Shown one piece after another: positions 42,433 through 52,127 of a stretch of 64,000 bases of DNA. The DNA lies in assembly GCA_021532125.1 (NCBI GenBank), contig JADYUX010000001.1:248001-312000 (forward strand), given 5' to 3'. Within the stretch, counting starts at the first letter, position 1. Every line of letters starts with the position of its first letter. The stretch comes from Arcanobacterium haemolyticum (GTDB lineage Bacteria > Actinomycetota > Actinomycetes > Actinomycetales > Actinomycetaceae). The notes under the pieces were generated by a model that saw nothing but the letters and a program-made list of their open reading frames with translations, made no database searches and had not been told where the DNA came from. The translations under genes and the position numbers were made by a program.

Positions 42433-44118
42433 TCAGCCTGGGTAGGCAAGAGATGTTGCGTTGGTTGCCACCGAGCGCCAGGCTCCCCCCGAGCGTCCGA
42501 GCACGGTGTTGTTCGTCGTCAAAGCGGCGATGGATTCTTCGTCTCGTCCCGATGTAATCGCTGCGACACCCGCCCCTGGAGCCGTCAGGCGTGTCATTGG
42601 CCCGCCTGCCTGGATCTGGTAAAGGCCGTTTTCCGCGCCGGCAGCCGTGGTTCCGGCGGCGACGAGGTCTGTTGGCGACAGCCACGACACATCTGTGACG
42701 TCGGTGAGACGTTGGGCGATCTGGACTGGGTCCGATATCGATATGGGCTGGCCTTGGCTGTCACGGTTGATGGACGAAAGGTAGACAGCGGTGCTTCCCG
42801 AGGTCACACCGACGATCGCCACGCGATTTCCTTCGCGAGAAACGGCGATATCTCGAATGGTGACGCCGCTGAGCCATGAGGCGGCAACAGTGATGTTGCG
42901 TTCTCCGCGTGCTCCAACAACGCTCAATTCGCCTTGCGCTTGTGTTTCCCCAGTCCAGATCCAGCCGTAGGAGTCAAACGATGGGCCGATAAGGTTGGTT
43001 CCTGTCATGAGCTCGGTGGCGCCACTCGATGTGATTCGATAGAGCTTCGTGCCGTCCGAATTGAGGGCCGCGTAATCGGCGTTGATGTCGGCATAGCTTG
43101 AGGCAAGCCGAGTAAGCCCGAGACTCGCGACAGTTGGATCCGAGGAAATTGGCGTGGTTCCATCTGAGGCTGACACGAGCGAGGGGACTCCGTCGGCGAT
43201 GATAGAGAGCGGATAAGAGCTATACGGGTAGGTTGGCAGATCGGCAGCTTCGGTGGTTTCCAATGGGACACCCTGGACGGAGACTTGCACCTCTTGGATG
43301 GTCGAGAGTGAGGTGAGTGTCTTGTGGAGCTGGGCCGTGAGTTTGGAACGTTGGTCCTGTGTTGCCGCGAGCACTTCGCTCGAGAGGCTGACTGAGGCAA
43401 CTCCGTTCGCCACACTGACCGATCCCACAAGCGCGGTGTTCGATGGGAATGCGCTCGTTGTTCCCGACGAGAGCCAGGAGGCTGGTCCTTGGAGAAGTGC
43501 GCGTACCGCCTGCGTTGCGAAGGTTTTGCGGGGGTACCAATGGAGATCGGCGACGAGCGCGTTTTGATCGGTGGAGAGGAAGTACAACGGGGACTTCACA
43601 TAGAGCTGGGCAAAGAGATGCTCCGAGAGGAAGATGCCATCGTCGAGGCTCACGATCCGCCACTCGCCGTCGGCATTCTTCGCAAGCGAGAAGTCCGTTG
43701 TCGTTGTTGCATCGTTTGACGATTCCGAATAGACGCCCTTGTCTGAGACAGTTCCGAGCGAACCGACCGACACTCGGATCGCCCCTGTCTCAGTGGCGGT
43801 TGCCTGGATATTTTGGGTGTCGAGATAAACACGCACTGAGGCTAAGGGATTCCATGTTGTCGAGGCCGAGCCGAGGAGGTACTGGCGGGCAACAGCGAAG
43901 TCGTCGTCAAATCCGGCGGCTGTTGCGTCGAGGAATCCGGCGACAATTTGTTTGGGTGTCGCCCCTTTGGAGGGAGGCCGGGCGACGAGGCCAACTTCGC
44001 CCTCTTCCATGGGCGAGGGCTGGACGGCGTGAACATCGCCAGATCGGGGCAGGCTAGCGCAACCTGTGAGGGCGAGTGCTAGCACGAGGAAGCCCGCAAG
44101 GGCGCGCAAACGTGTCAT
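42433..44118 (-). CDS. lpqB: lipoprotein LpqB
   Basis: A 561-residue lipoprotein. The signal peptide MTRLRALAGFLVLALALTGC ends in a lipobox with cysteine 20. A GerMN-like domain is in the middle (about 180-320), followed by a beta-propeller-like C-terminal part. In mycobacteria LpqB binds the sensor domain of MtrB and tunes MtrA. Its ATG overlaps the mtrB stop (ATGA), so the three proteins are translationally coupled. It acts on the outer face of the membrane. Confidence 0.93.
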   Translation of the reverse strand: MTRLRALAGFLVLALALTGCASLPRSGDVHAVQPSPMEEGEVGLVARPPSKGATPKQIVAGFLDATAAGFDDDFAVARQYLLGSASTTWNPLASVRVYLDTQNIQATATETGAIRVSVGSLGTVSDKGVYSESSNDATTTTDFSLAKNADGEWRIVSLDDGIFLSEHLFAQLYVKSPLYFLSTDQNALVADLHWYPRKTFATQAVRALLQGPASWLSSGTTSAFPSNTALVGSVSVANGVASVSLSSEVLAATQDQRSKLTAQLHKTLTSLSTIQEVQVSVQGVPLETTEAADLPTYPYSSYPLSIIADGVPSLVSASDGTTPISSDPTVASLGLTRLASSYADINADYAALNSDGTKLYRITSSGATELMTGTNLIGPSFDSYGWIWTGETQAQGELSVVGARGERNITVAASWLSGVTIRDIAVSREGNRVAIVGVTSGSTAVYLSSINRDSQGQPISISDPVQIAQRLTDVTDVSWLSPTDLVAAGTTAAGAENGLYQIQAGGPMTRLTAPGAGVAAITSGRDEESIAALTTNNTVLGRSGGAWRSVATNATSLAYPG

Positions 44119-45968
44119 CGGGATTCCTCCTCGCCCCTGGCCGTAGTGACGTCGTCAGGCTCGTAGCCGTGCGGGGCTTCGTCGGTATCGTCACGAGTAT
44201 GTGCGGCGCTACCTGTGGCTTCGTTGCTGGTGCCGAGCGGAGCCACCTGATGATCCGTGCTCACGGCGAGGATCGTGCCCGATGAGGTGAGCTCGTTGAT
44301 GGATTCGCCTCGGGTTTCCTCGACCGCTTCAGTGCTGGCTTCCTCCCCTGGCCATAGCTCCTCAGCGGCTGCCACGCGTAGAGGCAAAGGCGAGACGAAC
44401 TTGTTACCGGGTTCTTTCGGAAGTGTGAGGAGGAATGTTGAGCCAACCCCCAACTCTCCGGCGCATTGGAGTTTCCCACCGTGGAGAAGGGCATCTTCGC
44501 GGGCGATCGTCAAGCCAAGCCCCGTACCGCCGGATTTACGCACTCGTGCGGTGTCGGCCCGCCAGAAGCGGTCGAAGACGTGGGCAGCTTGCTCAGGAGT
44601 GAGGCCAACACCGTGATCGGATACCTCGACCGCTACGCCGGATTCTCCGCCTGCTACGACGATAACAACGTCTTTTCCGTCTGCGTGTTCAAGTGCATTG
44701 ACGACGAGGTTGCGCACGATGCGTTCGATGCGGCGCGGCTCGACTTTCGCGTGCGTGTCACCGACAACGTTGAGGTGGACCTCGACTCCGTTGGCCTGCG
44801 CCAGGAGTTCTTGTGCTGCAACCGCTCTCGTGACGATGTCTACGACAGGTGTTTCTTCCGTTGCGAGGCTCATAGCGCCAGCGTCAAATCGGGAGATTTC
44901 AAGGAGATCGGAGAGCGTCGTATCAAGGTTGATGAGCTGATCGTGTTGAAGCTCGGCGCTTCGCTTGACGGCCGATGGCAGTTCCTCACGCTTGTCGTAG
45001 ATGAGCTGGCCTGCCATGCGGATCGTGGTGACAGGCGTACGCAACTCATGGGAAACTGCCGAGACAAATTCTTGTTGCACTTTCGACATACGCTCTAGGC
45101 GTTCGAATTGATCAGCTAGTGACTCGGCCATCTGGTTAAAGGACTGAGCAAGCTGAGCCAGCTCGTCTTCACCACGCACAACCATACGGGCTTCAAAGCC
45201 ACCTTCGGCGAGGTGTTGGGCATTGCGAGAGGCCTCTTGGACAGGCTTGAGAACGAGTCCAACGACGATCCACGTGATGAGAGCCAAGAGAAGAACGAGG
45301 ATGAAGGCGCCTGCCGCGAGCGTGCCTCCGACGAGTTGAATGACTGATTCTTGGTTCGCTAACGAGAAAGCGACGTAGAGTTCGTAGTTTCCCGCTCCTG
45401 GCACGGTAAGTGGGGCTCCAACAATAATGCCGGGTTCGCCTTCCCTACCCTCCGCAGGAAGTGAGACAGATTGCCAGTGGACCGACTCTGATCCGGGAAC
45501 AGCTTCGCGAAGCTCCGATGAGATGAGCGTCCGGATTTGCGTTGCTGACTGCGTAAACGGCTCGACGATGTGGAACGAGGTGTCTGGCTGGCCGGGGGTC
45601 CGCAAGAGCGCCGCCCCGACAATTGAACGCACAGGATCGTTAAGAGTGACGATCATCGACGCGGCGATCTGCTGCATCTGGCCTGCAGTAGGCGAACTGG
45701 CGGAGTCAAACTGCGATTGCGCGCTTTCGCGGGCAGATTCATATTGGTCAATGACCGTTGTGACGGCTCGGTCAAAGAGCTGCGAGCGAATTTGACTGAC
45801 GATGACCGAAGCAGCAACGAGCATCGAGACCATGCCTGCAACCATGATGAGGCTCACTACTCGCACCGTGAGCGAGGTTCGCCACCACCGCGTGAGAGAG
45901 GCATATCGGCGCGAAATAATGTGCCGGAGGTTCCGGCGCGAACGGGTGTGGAACTTCTTCCGGTTCAC
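44115..45968 (-). CDS. mtrB: sensor histidine kinase MtrB
   Basis: A 617-residue membrane kinase. Membrane segments are at about 37-58 and 206-230, enclosing an extracellular sensor. A HAMP domain follows, then the phosphoacceptor helix (EFVSAVSHELRTPVTTIR) and the ATPase domain (NLVVNALEHADG, then GTGLGLTIAREDALLHGG). A roughly 100-residue acidic/Thr-rich tail extends beyond the catalytic domain. Its GTG start overlaps the mtrA stop (GTGA). MtrAB controls cell-wall and division genes in actinobacteria. Confidence 0.95.
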   Translation of the reverse strand: MNRKKFHTRSRRNLRHIISRRYASLTRWWRTSLTVRVVSLIMVAGMVSMLVAASVIVSQIRSQLFDRAVTTVIDQYESARESAQSQFDSASSPTAGQMQQIAASMIVTLNDPVRSIVGAALLRTPGQPDTSFHIVEPFTQSATQIRTLISSELREAVPGSESVHWQSVSLPAEGREGEPGIIVGAPLTVPGAGNYELYVAFSLANQESVIQLVGGTLAAGAFILVLLLALITWIVVGLVLKPVQEASRNAQHLAEGGFEARMVVRGEDELAQLAQSFNQMAESLADQFERLERMSKVQQEFVSAVSHELRTPVTTIRMAGQLIYDKREELPSAVKRSAELQHDQLINLDTTLSDLLEISRFDAGAMSLATEETPVVDIVTRAVAAQELLAQANGVEVHLNVVGDTHAKVEPRRIERIVRNLVVNALEHADGKDVVIVVAGGESGVAVEVSDHGVGLTPEQAAHVFDRFWRADTARVRKSGGTGLGLTIAREDALLHGGKLQCAGELGVGSTFLLTLPKEPGNKFVSPLPLRVAAAEELWPGEEASTEAVEETRGESINELTSSGTILAVSTDHQVAPLGTSNEATGSAAHTRDDTDEAPHGYEPDDVTTARGEEESR

Positions 45969-46648
45969 TCCTGGACGGCCCCCGCACGGTACCCCACGCC
46001 ACGGATCGTCACAATGACTTCAGGGTGGTCGGGATCTTTTTCAACCTTCGCGCGCAGTCGCTGAATATGAACATTGACGAGCCTCGTATCGGCCGAGGTG
46101 TGACGGTATCCCCACACCTGATCAAGGAGTTCTTCTCGAGAAAACACCTGCCACGGCTTCCGAGCAAGCACCGAGATCAGATCAAATTCGAGCGGCGTGA
46201 GATGGAGATCCACTCCCCCGCGCAGAACTTGGTGGCCTTTGAGATCAACCGTCAGATCGGCAATACGGAGAGTTTCAGATTCCGGTTCTTGCCGGCGAAG
46301 GCGGGCTTTCACCCGCGCGAGGAGAACGGAGTTCTCGAAGGGCTTGGTGACGTAATCGTCGGCACCAGCTTCAAGCCCCGCAATGACGTCGACAGAATCC
46401 GTGCGTGCACTCATCATGACGATCGGCACGTCAGATTCTTCGCGCAGTTGAGCACACACGCTCACACCGTCGAGACCGGGGAGCATCACATCCAAGAGGA
46501 CGAGGTCGGGACGCTCGGCACGGAAGAGCGGCAGCACGTTGAGACCGTTAGCGCACACAGTGACCTCGTATCCTTCCGACTCCAGAAGGATGGCTATCAT
46601 CTCGGAAATGCCGGGGTCGTCGTCGACGACAAGAATGCGAACGCTCAT
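45965..46648 (-). CDS. mtrA: response regulator MtrA
   Basis: A 227-residue OmpR-type regulator. The receiver domain has the acidic pocket VDDDPG, phosphoacceptor LVLLDVMLPGLDG and YVTKPFENS. The winged helix includes LTPLEFDLISVLARKPWQVF, SREELLDQVWGY and RLVNVHIQRLRAKVEKDP. I start at the ATG at 46648 because homologues are about 225 residues and a leaderless-type promoter ends 6 nt upstream; the longer frame has no support. It is first in the mtrA-mtrB-lpqB operon and probably controls cell-envelope genes. Confidence 0.96.
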   Translation of the reverse strand: MSVRILVVDDDPGISEMIAILLESEGYEVTVCANGLNVLPLFRAERPDLVLLDVMLPGLDGVSVCAQLREESDVPIVMMSARTDSVDVIAGLEAGADDYVTKPFENSVLLARVKARLRRQEPESETLRIADLTVDLKGHQVLRGGVDLHLTPLEFDLISVLARKPWQVFSREELLDQVWGYRHTSADTRLVNVHIQRLRAKVEKDPDHPEVIVTIRGVGYRAGAVQE

Positions 46649-46654
46649 AATCTC

Positions 46655-46683
46655 ATTGTGGCATGACCTTGCGACACTGTGAA
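46655..46683 (-). promoter_or_regulatory. mtrA promoter, leaderless type
   Basis: On the minus strand TTCACA and CACAAT are 17 bp apart, and CACAAT ends 6 nt before the ATG. Transcription would therefore start at or next to the start codon, and no ribosome-binding site is present. Confidence 0.55.
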
Positions 46684-46799
46684 CGAAGCAAAGCTGACTT
46701 GTCACAAAACCCGTACCGACGAATCGCCACTAACAGCCGTCGTCGCACCCTCGTCGTTATCGGCAAAGCACGCCCCACCCGGCCCCTACCTCAACGCCG

Positions 46800-47189
46800 C
46801 TATCGCGCACCCTCATCGTCGTCAGGCTCTGGAACCGCCTGAAGATGGGCACGCCCAGGCCGCGGGAGGGATTCACGCACAATGTCTCGCTTAGATCGAG
46901 CTGGAGGCGGAACCTCCTTCTTCGAGGTTTCGCGGATGGCGTTCGCAAGCGCCATGAGGTCGGAATCCGACGGAGGCACGGGCTCAAACTCTGTCACGAG
47001 TCGAACCATCGTCCATCCGTGCGGAACCGTAAAAGTCTGAGCATGGTTGGCACACAAGTCGATTGCGCCAGGCACAGGGGCAGGCGAGAGCGGACCAAGG
47101 ACCGCTGTAGCTTCGCCATAGGAATAGGTCATCGTGGCAACAGCGGGCTCATGACAACTCATGCGGGAACATTGACGGATGTGACTCAC
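46800..47189 (-). CDS. DUF3499 family protein
   Basis: A 129-residue protein of an actinobacteria-specific family. The start has CSRMSCHEPAVATMTYSYG and then DLCANHAQTFTVPHGWTMVRL. The Cx4C and CxxH spacing could bind zinc. A basic and proline-rich tail follows. GTG at 47189 is chosen because homologues begin just before the first cysteine; the frame starts at a GTG six codons earlier. Function is unknown. It is divergent from the metallopeptidase-family gene, the same pairing seen in mycobacteria next to whiB2. Confidence 0.85.
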   Translation of the reverse strand: MSHIRQCSRMSCHEPAVATMTYSYGEATAVLGPLSPAPVPGAIDLCANHAQTFTVPHGWTMVRLVTEFEPVPPSDSDLMALANAIRETSKKEVPPPARSKRDIVRESLPRPGRAHLQAVPEPDDDEGAR

Positions 47190-47250
47190 AGCCACCAACG
47201 GTATCACCGTCGGTGAGGCAGCCGGGAGAAGGCAGCGCTAGGGTTATCCC

Positions 47251-47682
47251 ATGGCCGGAATTCCCCCTCGTCATCGAGCTCGCCGGCGCGACCGCCATGG
47301 GCGCGGTATGCGCGGCCCGATTGTCCCGTTCACCGTGCCCGCCTGGCGTACCCGAGCCGACAAGTTTGACGACATCATCACATCGGAGCTCCTCGAATAC
47401 CGCCGGCGCCTCGGAGATGAGCTCGCCCATATCGATGTTGGCGTTCTCGACGTTCCCGAGCCTCCTGCTCCTTGGGAGGACGGTGTCCCGCTCGCCCGAT
47501 TCCTTCCCTTCGAGAAGCCCGCGCGCATCACAGGTCGAATCATTTTCTATCGGATGCCGATTCTTCGGGCTGCCATGCGCTCGGAGGATCCGCGTCTGTT
47601 CATTCATGACGTTGTCACCGAGCAGCTCGCCGACGCGATCAATCGGAGCGCAGACGACATCGATTTTCTTCGCCGAGACTAA
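47251..47682 (+). CDS. metallopeptidase-family (zincin-like) protein without HExxH
   Basis: A 143-residue protein. FDDIITSELLEYRRRLGDEL and GRIIFYRMPILRAAMRSEDPR match the small 'metallopeptidase family' next to whiB2 in actinobacteria. Where zinc-dependent relatives carry HExxH, this one reads DVVTEQLADAI, so catalysis by the usual mechanism is unlikely. The N-terminal 20 residues are very basic (RHRARRRDRHGRG). ATG start at 47251. Its role is unknown. It converges on the DUF5719 gene. Confidence 0.8.
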   Translation: MAGIPPRHRARRRDRHGRGMRGPIVPFTVPAWRTRADKFDDIITSELLEYRRRLGDELAHIDVGVLDVPEPPAPWEDGVPLARFLPFEKPARITGRIIFYRMPILRAAMRSEDPRLFIHDVVTEQLADAINRSADDIDFLRRD

Positions 47683-47700
47683 AGCCTACGTCAGCAGAAC

Positions 47701-49089
47701 CTAACGCCCGATCGTGATGGCGTGCGCTGCTCCTGTTGTGCGCGCTGCGGTGACAGGAATCCAGTCGAGCGCCGTGCCGTCTTCCATCCCCCCTGTTGTT
47801 ACGACCGCCGCGTACACGGGAGAAGGACTGGAGACGAGAGCGCCCACGGTCCCTTCGGGCAAGGCTGCGCTCCCCTGACCATGCGTGATATCAAGAGCGA
47901 TCGGTTCGCCTGGTGTGCCGTCAGAGGCAAGCGGAGTGACTTTGATCGTTTGCGAGCCATTCGCCCAGGCAACAAATGTTGCCGGAAGCTCCCCGAACAC
48001 AACTGCCCCTGCCGAGACAGGGTCGATGGCAGGTGCCCAAGCAATATCTCGTACCGCTGACTGATCTGCACTCGCGATGAGGACCGAAGCACCAATAGGG
48101 TTGTCTGCGGAAATATCCAGCGTGTAGTGGCCTGGTTCGAGGTCTGTCAGCGGGAGGTCGTGCACGGTCCCAGCGGGTACATCAATCGATTCGAGTGTAC
48201 GACGACCGGAAGGGCCAACAAGCGTTGGAGAAACAGAAGCATCGGCCTCACCTGCGACAATGCGGAGCACTGGAGCCGTGCCCGCCTGCGCCACTCCGGG
48301 AATGGTGAGGTTCGTCGCGAGGTTCGTCGCACCAATCGTCGTCACGCCCGAGGGCTTTGCCCCGTTGAGCACAGATTCTTCAATCCAGGCTCCTACTGTG
48401 CCTGCGTCGGCTTGAATATGAAACGCTAGGGAAGCATCCGAGCTGAGAGCTCCATCGAGACTCGTGCGGACTGTCTCTCCCGCTCCCACCGAGACCGTGG
48501 ACAGGGAACCCAGGTCAAGCGCTCCTGTCGAGCCGTACGCCTTGACGGATACCGAAATCGCCACCTTTGAGGGGTTTGTCAGCACAAGCTGATTCGACGT
48601 TCCCACCCCCGATTGCGAGCCAATGAGCCAGAGGTCATTCGTTGGGCTCTGGCACAGGGACATGGCGCTGCCACGAGTATCGCCTGACGACGAAGTATGG
48701 AGCGAACCGGCGCTAACGGGAAGCGACGAGCCGCTCGCACGAGCAGTAAGCAGTCCGTTGAGGGGCTCTCCAGAACCGTAAAAGACTGTGCCACTTGCTG
48801 GTGTGATCGTCGTTGATCCCAGAGTCAGGTCGTTCGTCGTACTTCCAGCGATCCATGCTGTAGCAGGCTGATCACCCTCGGCAGACGGCTGTGCGGCAGC
48901 TTCTCCATCCCCAGCAAGCGCGCTCACGAACCCTCCAGGGCATACGAGATTCGCCGTGTTGGATTCCGTGTCGGCCATGATTGGCTCGGCAGGTGAAAGG
49001 TCTGGGGCTGGGAGCGCGGCTACGACATACGCCGCGCCTGCAACGCAGCCGCAAGCAACAATTGCGCTTATCGCACGGAGGGTTTTCAC
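47701..49089 (-). CDS. DUF5719 family exported protein
   Basis: A 462-residue protein with an N-terminal membrane anchor or signal (MKTLRAISAIVACGCVAGAA YVVAAL), then a large Ser/Thr/Ala/Gly-rich extracytoplasmic beta-type domain ending in TTGAAHAITIGR. It matches the DUF5719 proteins that follow large membrane glycosyltransferases in actinobacteria. Its GTG start overlaps the glycosyltransferase stop (GTGA), so the two are translated together and probably work together at the cell surface. Function is unknown. Confidence 0.8.
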   Translation of the reverse strand: MKTLRAISAIVACGCVAGAAYVVAALPAPDLSPAEPIMADTESNTANLVCPGGFVSALAGDGEAAAQPSAEGDQPATAWIAGSTTNDLTLGSTTITPASGTVFYGSGEPLNGLLTARASGSSLPVSAGSLHTSSSGDTRGSAMSLCQSPTNDLWLIGSQSGVGTSNQLVLTNPSKVAISVSVKAYGSTGALDLGSLSTVSVGAGETVRTSLDGALSSDASLAFHIQADAGTVGAWIEESVLNGAKPSGVTTIGATNLATNLTIPGVAQAGTAPVLRIVAGEADASVSPTLVGPSGRRTLESIDVPAGTVHDLPLTDLEPGHYTLDISADNPIGASVLIASADQSAVRDIAWAPAIDPVSAGAVVFGELPATFVAWANGSQTIKVTPLASDGTPGEPIALDITHGQGSAALPEGTVGALVSSPSPVYAAVVTTGGMEDGTALDWIPVTAARTTGAAHAITIGR

Positions 49090-52000
49090 TCGCGCACCTG
49101 CTTCCGGCGAAGAGGAAGAGACATGACAATTGCTATCGCGCTAACAAAGCCGGCCACGAACCCGCTCCACTTTTCGCTTGGCTCTCGAGAAACGACGAGG
49201 TTGCCCCCTCCAGCTGGGACCTCCCACGAGGTGCTCCACCCATTTGCTGTCGCTTCAAGTTCTTGGCCGTTGAGTGTTGCTCGCCAACCGGGATCTGAGC
49301 GTTCCGCTAGGGCGAGCTGACCGCCGCGATCCGTCGCCGGCAGTGAGATTCGCGCATTGAGGAGGGATGAGTTCAGTACTGTCTCATCGAGCGTAGCTCG
49401 GCCGATAGGCGCGCCTTGGACACGCCAGAAGGCGCCCGTCTCCGTATCGGAAACGAATTCGAGGTCGGAGTGAGCTCGAAGCTCGGAGACGAGGCTGAGC
49501 CGCGCCTGCTGGGAAATAGTCGAGTCTGCCGGAGGGACAAGCACGTACGCCACCGCGTGAGCGGCAAGAGCCTCGCGAGCCTGTTCCCCTATCGTGAGGT
49601 CGGCGACGAGCGCGCGAAGATCGTCGTCGGCGCGGTCTGAAACAAACTGCGACAGCATCGACTGCTCGTGAAGCTCAGGCCCATCACCGCGCCAGATCTG
49701 CGCAACGATCCCGTCATCCGTTGGCGCCAGAGCGAGAACTCGAACCCGCGCATCGGATTCTTGATCGAGCGCTGCGACTGCCGGAACCCGACTCTGCGAG
49801 GCGGCAGAGAGCGGACGTTCGCTCAGCATCGTGCCGATCCACGGCAGCGTTGTTGCAACGAGAGAAAAGACGACGAGGAGTGCTCCCAACCCACTCGTCA
49901 CATGGACCAGACCGAACGAGTGTCGGGATAGGCGTGCAGCAAGGCCGTCGCCTGCACATATAAGCACAAGCCAGAGACCCAAAGCCGCGAGTGAGAGGCC
50001 AATGCCAGCCCAGCCCGTCGCGGGAACGCTCTGGGCACCAACTGTACGAGAACCGACGACGATTGTTCGGGCAACACCCGCCCACGCGATACCGCCGGCG
50101 ACGAGGAAGAAGCCGAGCCGAATAGCGACCCAGTTGTGCTTGTGAAGGAGGGCGACAACTGCGACAAGGACAAGTGCACCCACTCCGAGAGCGGGAATGA
50201 GCGCAGTCGGGCTCGCAATGAGGGAACGTAGGCTCGCGCCCGAGGTGGGGTTGAGCGTCAAGATCCCCACAAAGGAGGGCTGAGTTGTCGTTGGAATTCC
50301 TGCCGTCGCGGCAACAACTCGCCATCCGCCATCAATGAGACGCACATGCCAGAGAGCCGGTGCAAGGAAGACGAGCGCTGGAACCGGCACCCACAGCCAA
50401 CGTAGCCGAGGACGACGTGCCACGCATCCCACAGCGGTAACGAGCAGAGCAAGAACAAGCGTTACCGGAGCGGCAGCACTCATGAAAGCCAACGACAGTG
50501 AGGCAAGACCGAGAGCCGTCGATGAACGCCGCTTCCAGCATTCGGCGAGAGATGCCAGAGCCACTGGCGCGAAGATGTGCCAGACAATTCCAGCCACATG
50601 GCCGCTGCTCACGGAAACGAGCAAGGAAGGCACAAAAGCCCAGACGAGCGCCGAGGCACCACGCATGACCGGAGACGACGTGAGGCGACCAGCGGCAAGG
50701 AATGCCGTCAATGCAGAAAGCGGTAGGCCAAGAAGGACGATGGCGCTCGCGACACTACCGAGGTTGCCACCGACGAGCTCAGCGAGCGCAACCACCGGAG
50801 TGAGCATAATCCAGAGAGCGTCAACTGGAGCAGGCAGGCCGTCGCCAGCCGGAAGCCACCAGTTCGTCGCAGCTTGGAGAAGCTCTGCGCTTGTCCACGA
50901 ATCCGGGAGAAGAGCATTTCCCGTGAGAACGCCTCGGCCAACGACAGGAAGTGACGCCGCAATCGCCACAAGTAAGGCGACGGTTATGGCAGTATAGCCA
51001 GCACGGGCCGTGCGCGAACGCCACCGACGATATTCGCGCTCGGCAATCGGATCACGACGCTCACCCGCGCCGTCCTTCTCCCGAGCTTGACGCGCTAGAT
51101 CTCGTTTTGCCTTACGCACCTCGCTCGGTGTCGATTCGAGCGAACGTAACACCGACGACGGCACAGACTGCGCTCGCTTGAAACGGCGGCGGGCACGTGT
51201 GAGAGCTCCAAGACGCCGGACGAGGAAACCTGCACCGGCAAGCTCGCCTGCTGCCAACCGAGTTTCTTTCGTGATGAGCCGGACGAATGCGCGCAACGGC
51301 GCCACAAGCAGTAGCGCGAGCACCGCAAGGAGTGGCACAGAAGCTGCGAGTGCGGCGTTGTATATCTGGGCGCCGCGCCGCGCACCGAATGAGCGTCTCT
51401 GATCGGCGAAAGAATCTCGCGCGTGCTCAATCACGGCTGACGGGGCGACGACAACGCGCCATCCTCCGGCCCAGAGCCGCCGTGAGGTTTCTAGTCCATC
51501 GCCAAATGGCCCGAGAACCGGATCAAGTTCGCCGATTGCGTCGAGCGCGGCGCGGCGCAGCAGCATGCCTGCACTGCCCACTGCTAGGACGTCTTCTTGC
51601 CAATCGAGCTGGCCCTGGTCGAGCTCGTCTTCGGCGACGTGTGGGACGCGCCGAGCACTTCGCGTGGCACGAATTCCCACCTCGCGGAGAATTCTCGGGT
51701 TGTCCCAGTCCACTTGTTTCGGGCCGACAGCGCCGACTTTTGCGGATGTTTCGCCAGCACGTAGGAGGTGGTCGAGAGCATCGGGGCGCGGATACGTGTC
51801 TCCGTGGATGAGCCAGATCCACTGTTCGGTGGGTTCTTCGGCTTGGGAGCCGTGAGGGCGACGAATCAGGAGATTGACGGCATCGGACATCGTCGTTCCC
51901 TCGGGAACCGAGTGCACCGAGCAATCGAGTTCGTCGAGCTTCTCACGCTGCGATGCGCCGAGCTTGAGCTGTGTGTCGTCACCTCGGAGCGCAAGAACGA

Positions 52001-52124
52001 TCCGCGACGGCGCAACCTTTTGAGTGAGTAGCCCGTCGATAACCCGCTCGAGGCGCGAGTCATCGGGAGTGCTCAGAAGGAGTGCGACGACACTTTCGCG
52101 AGCCGCGGTATCTTCGTGAGACAA
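49086..52124 (-). CDS. family 2 glycosyltransferase with large membrane domain
   Basis: A 1012-residue protein. Residues 10-290 form a GT-A fold glycosyltransferase (VVALLLSTP, LIHGDTYPRPDALDHLL, VGSAGMLLRRAALDAIGELDP). Residues from about 380 to the end contain a dozen or more hydrophobic segments and end in a short periplasmic and anchor region, resembling multi-spanning cell-wall glycosyltransferases. It probably moves sugars from a lipid carrier onto a surface glycan. The TTG at 52124 is the only start near the first strand of the fold and AGGGTG lies upstream. It follows whiB2 and overlaps the DUF5719 gene. Confidence 0.82.
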   Translation of the reverse strand: MSHEDTAARESVVALLLSTPDDSRLERVIDGLLTQKVAPSRIVLALRGDDTQLKLGASQREKLDELDCSVHSVPEGTTMSDAVNLLIRRPHGSQAEEPTEQWIWLIHGDTYPRPDALDHLLRAGETSAKVGAVGPKQVDWDNPRILREVGIRATRSARRVPHVAEDELDQGQLDWQEDVLAVGSAGMLLRRAALDAIGELDPVLGPFGDGLETSRRLWAGGWRVVVAPSAVIEHARDSFADQRRSFGARRGAQIYNAALAASVPLLAVLALLLVAPLRAFVRLITKETRLAAGELAGAGFLVRRLGALTRARRRFKRAQSVPSSVLRSLESTPSEVRKAKRDLARQAREKDGAGERRDPIAEREYRRWRSRTARAGYTAITVALLVAIAASLPVVGRGVLTGNALLPDSWTSAELLQAATNWWLPAGDGLPAPVDALWIMLTPVVALAELVGGNLGSVASAIVLLGLPLSALTAFLAAGRLTSSPVMRGASALVWAFVPSLLVSVSSGHVAGIVWHIFAPVALASLAECWKRRSSTALGLASLSLAFMSAAAPVTLVLALLVTAVGCVARRPRLRWLWVPVPALVFLAPALWHVRLIDGGWRVVAATAGIPTTTQPSFVGILTLNPTSGASLRSLIASPTALIPALGVGALVLVAVVALLHKHNWVAIRLGFFLVAGGIAWAGVARTIVVGSRTVGAQSVPATGWAGIGLSLAALGLWLVLICAGDGLAARLSRHSFGLVHVTSGLGALLVVFSLVATTLPWIGTMLSERPLSAASQSRVPAVAALDQESDARVRVLALAPTDDGIVAQIWRGDGPELHEQSMLSQFVSDRADDDLRALVADLTIGEQAREALAAHAVAYVLVPPADSTISQQARLSLVSELRAHSDLEFVSDTETGAFWRVQGAPIGRATLDETVLNSSLLNARISLPATDRGGQLALAERSDPGWRATLNGQELEATANGWSTSWEVPAGGGNLVVSREPSEKWSGFVAGFVSAIAIVMSLPLRRKQVRE

Positions 52125-52127
52125 GAA

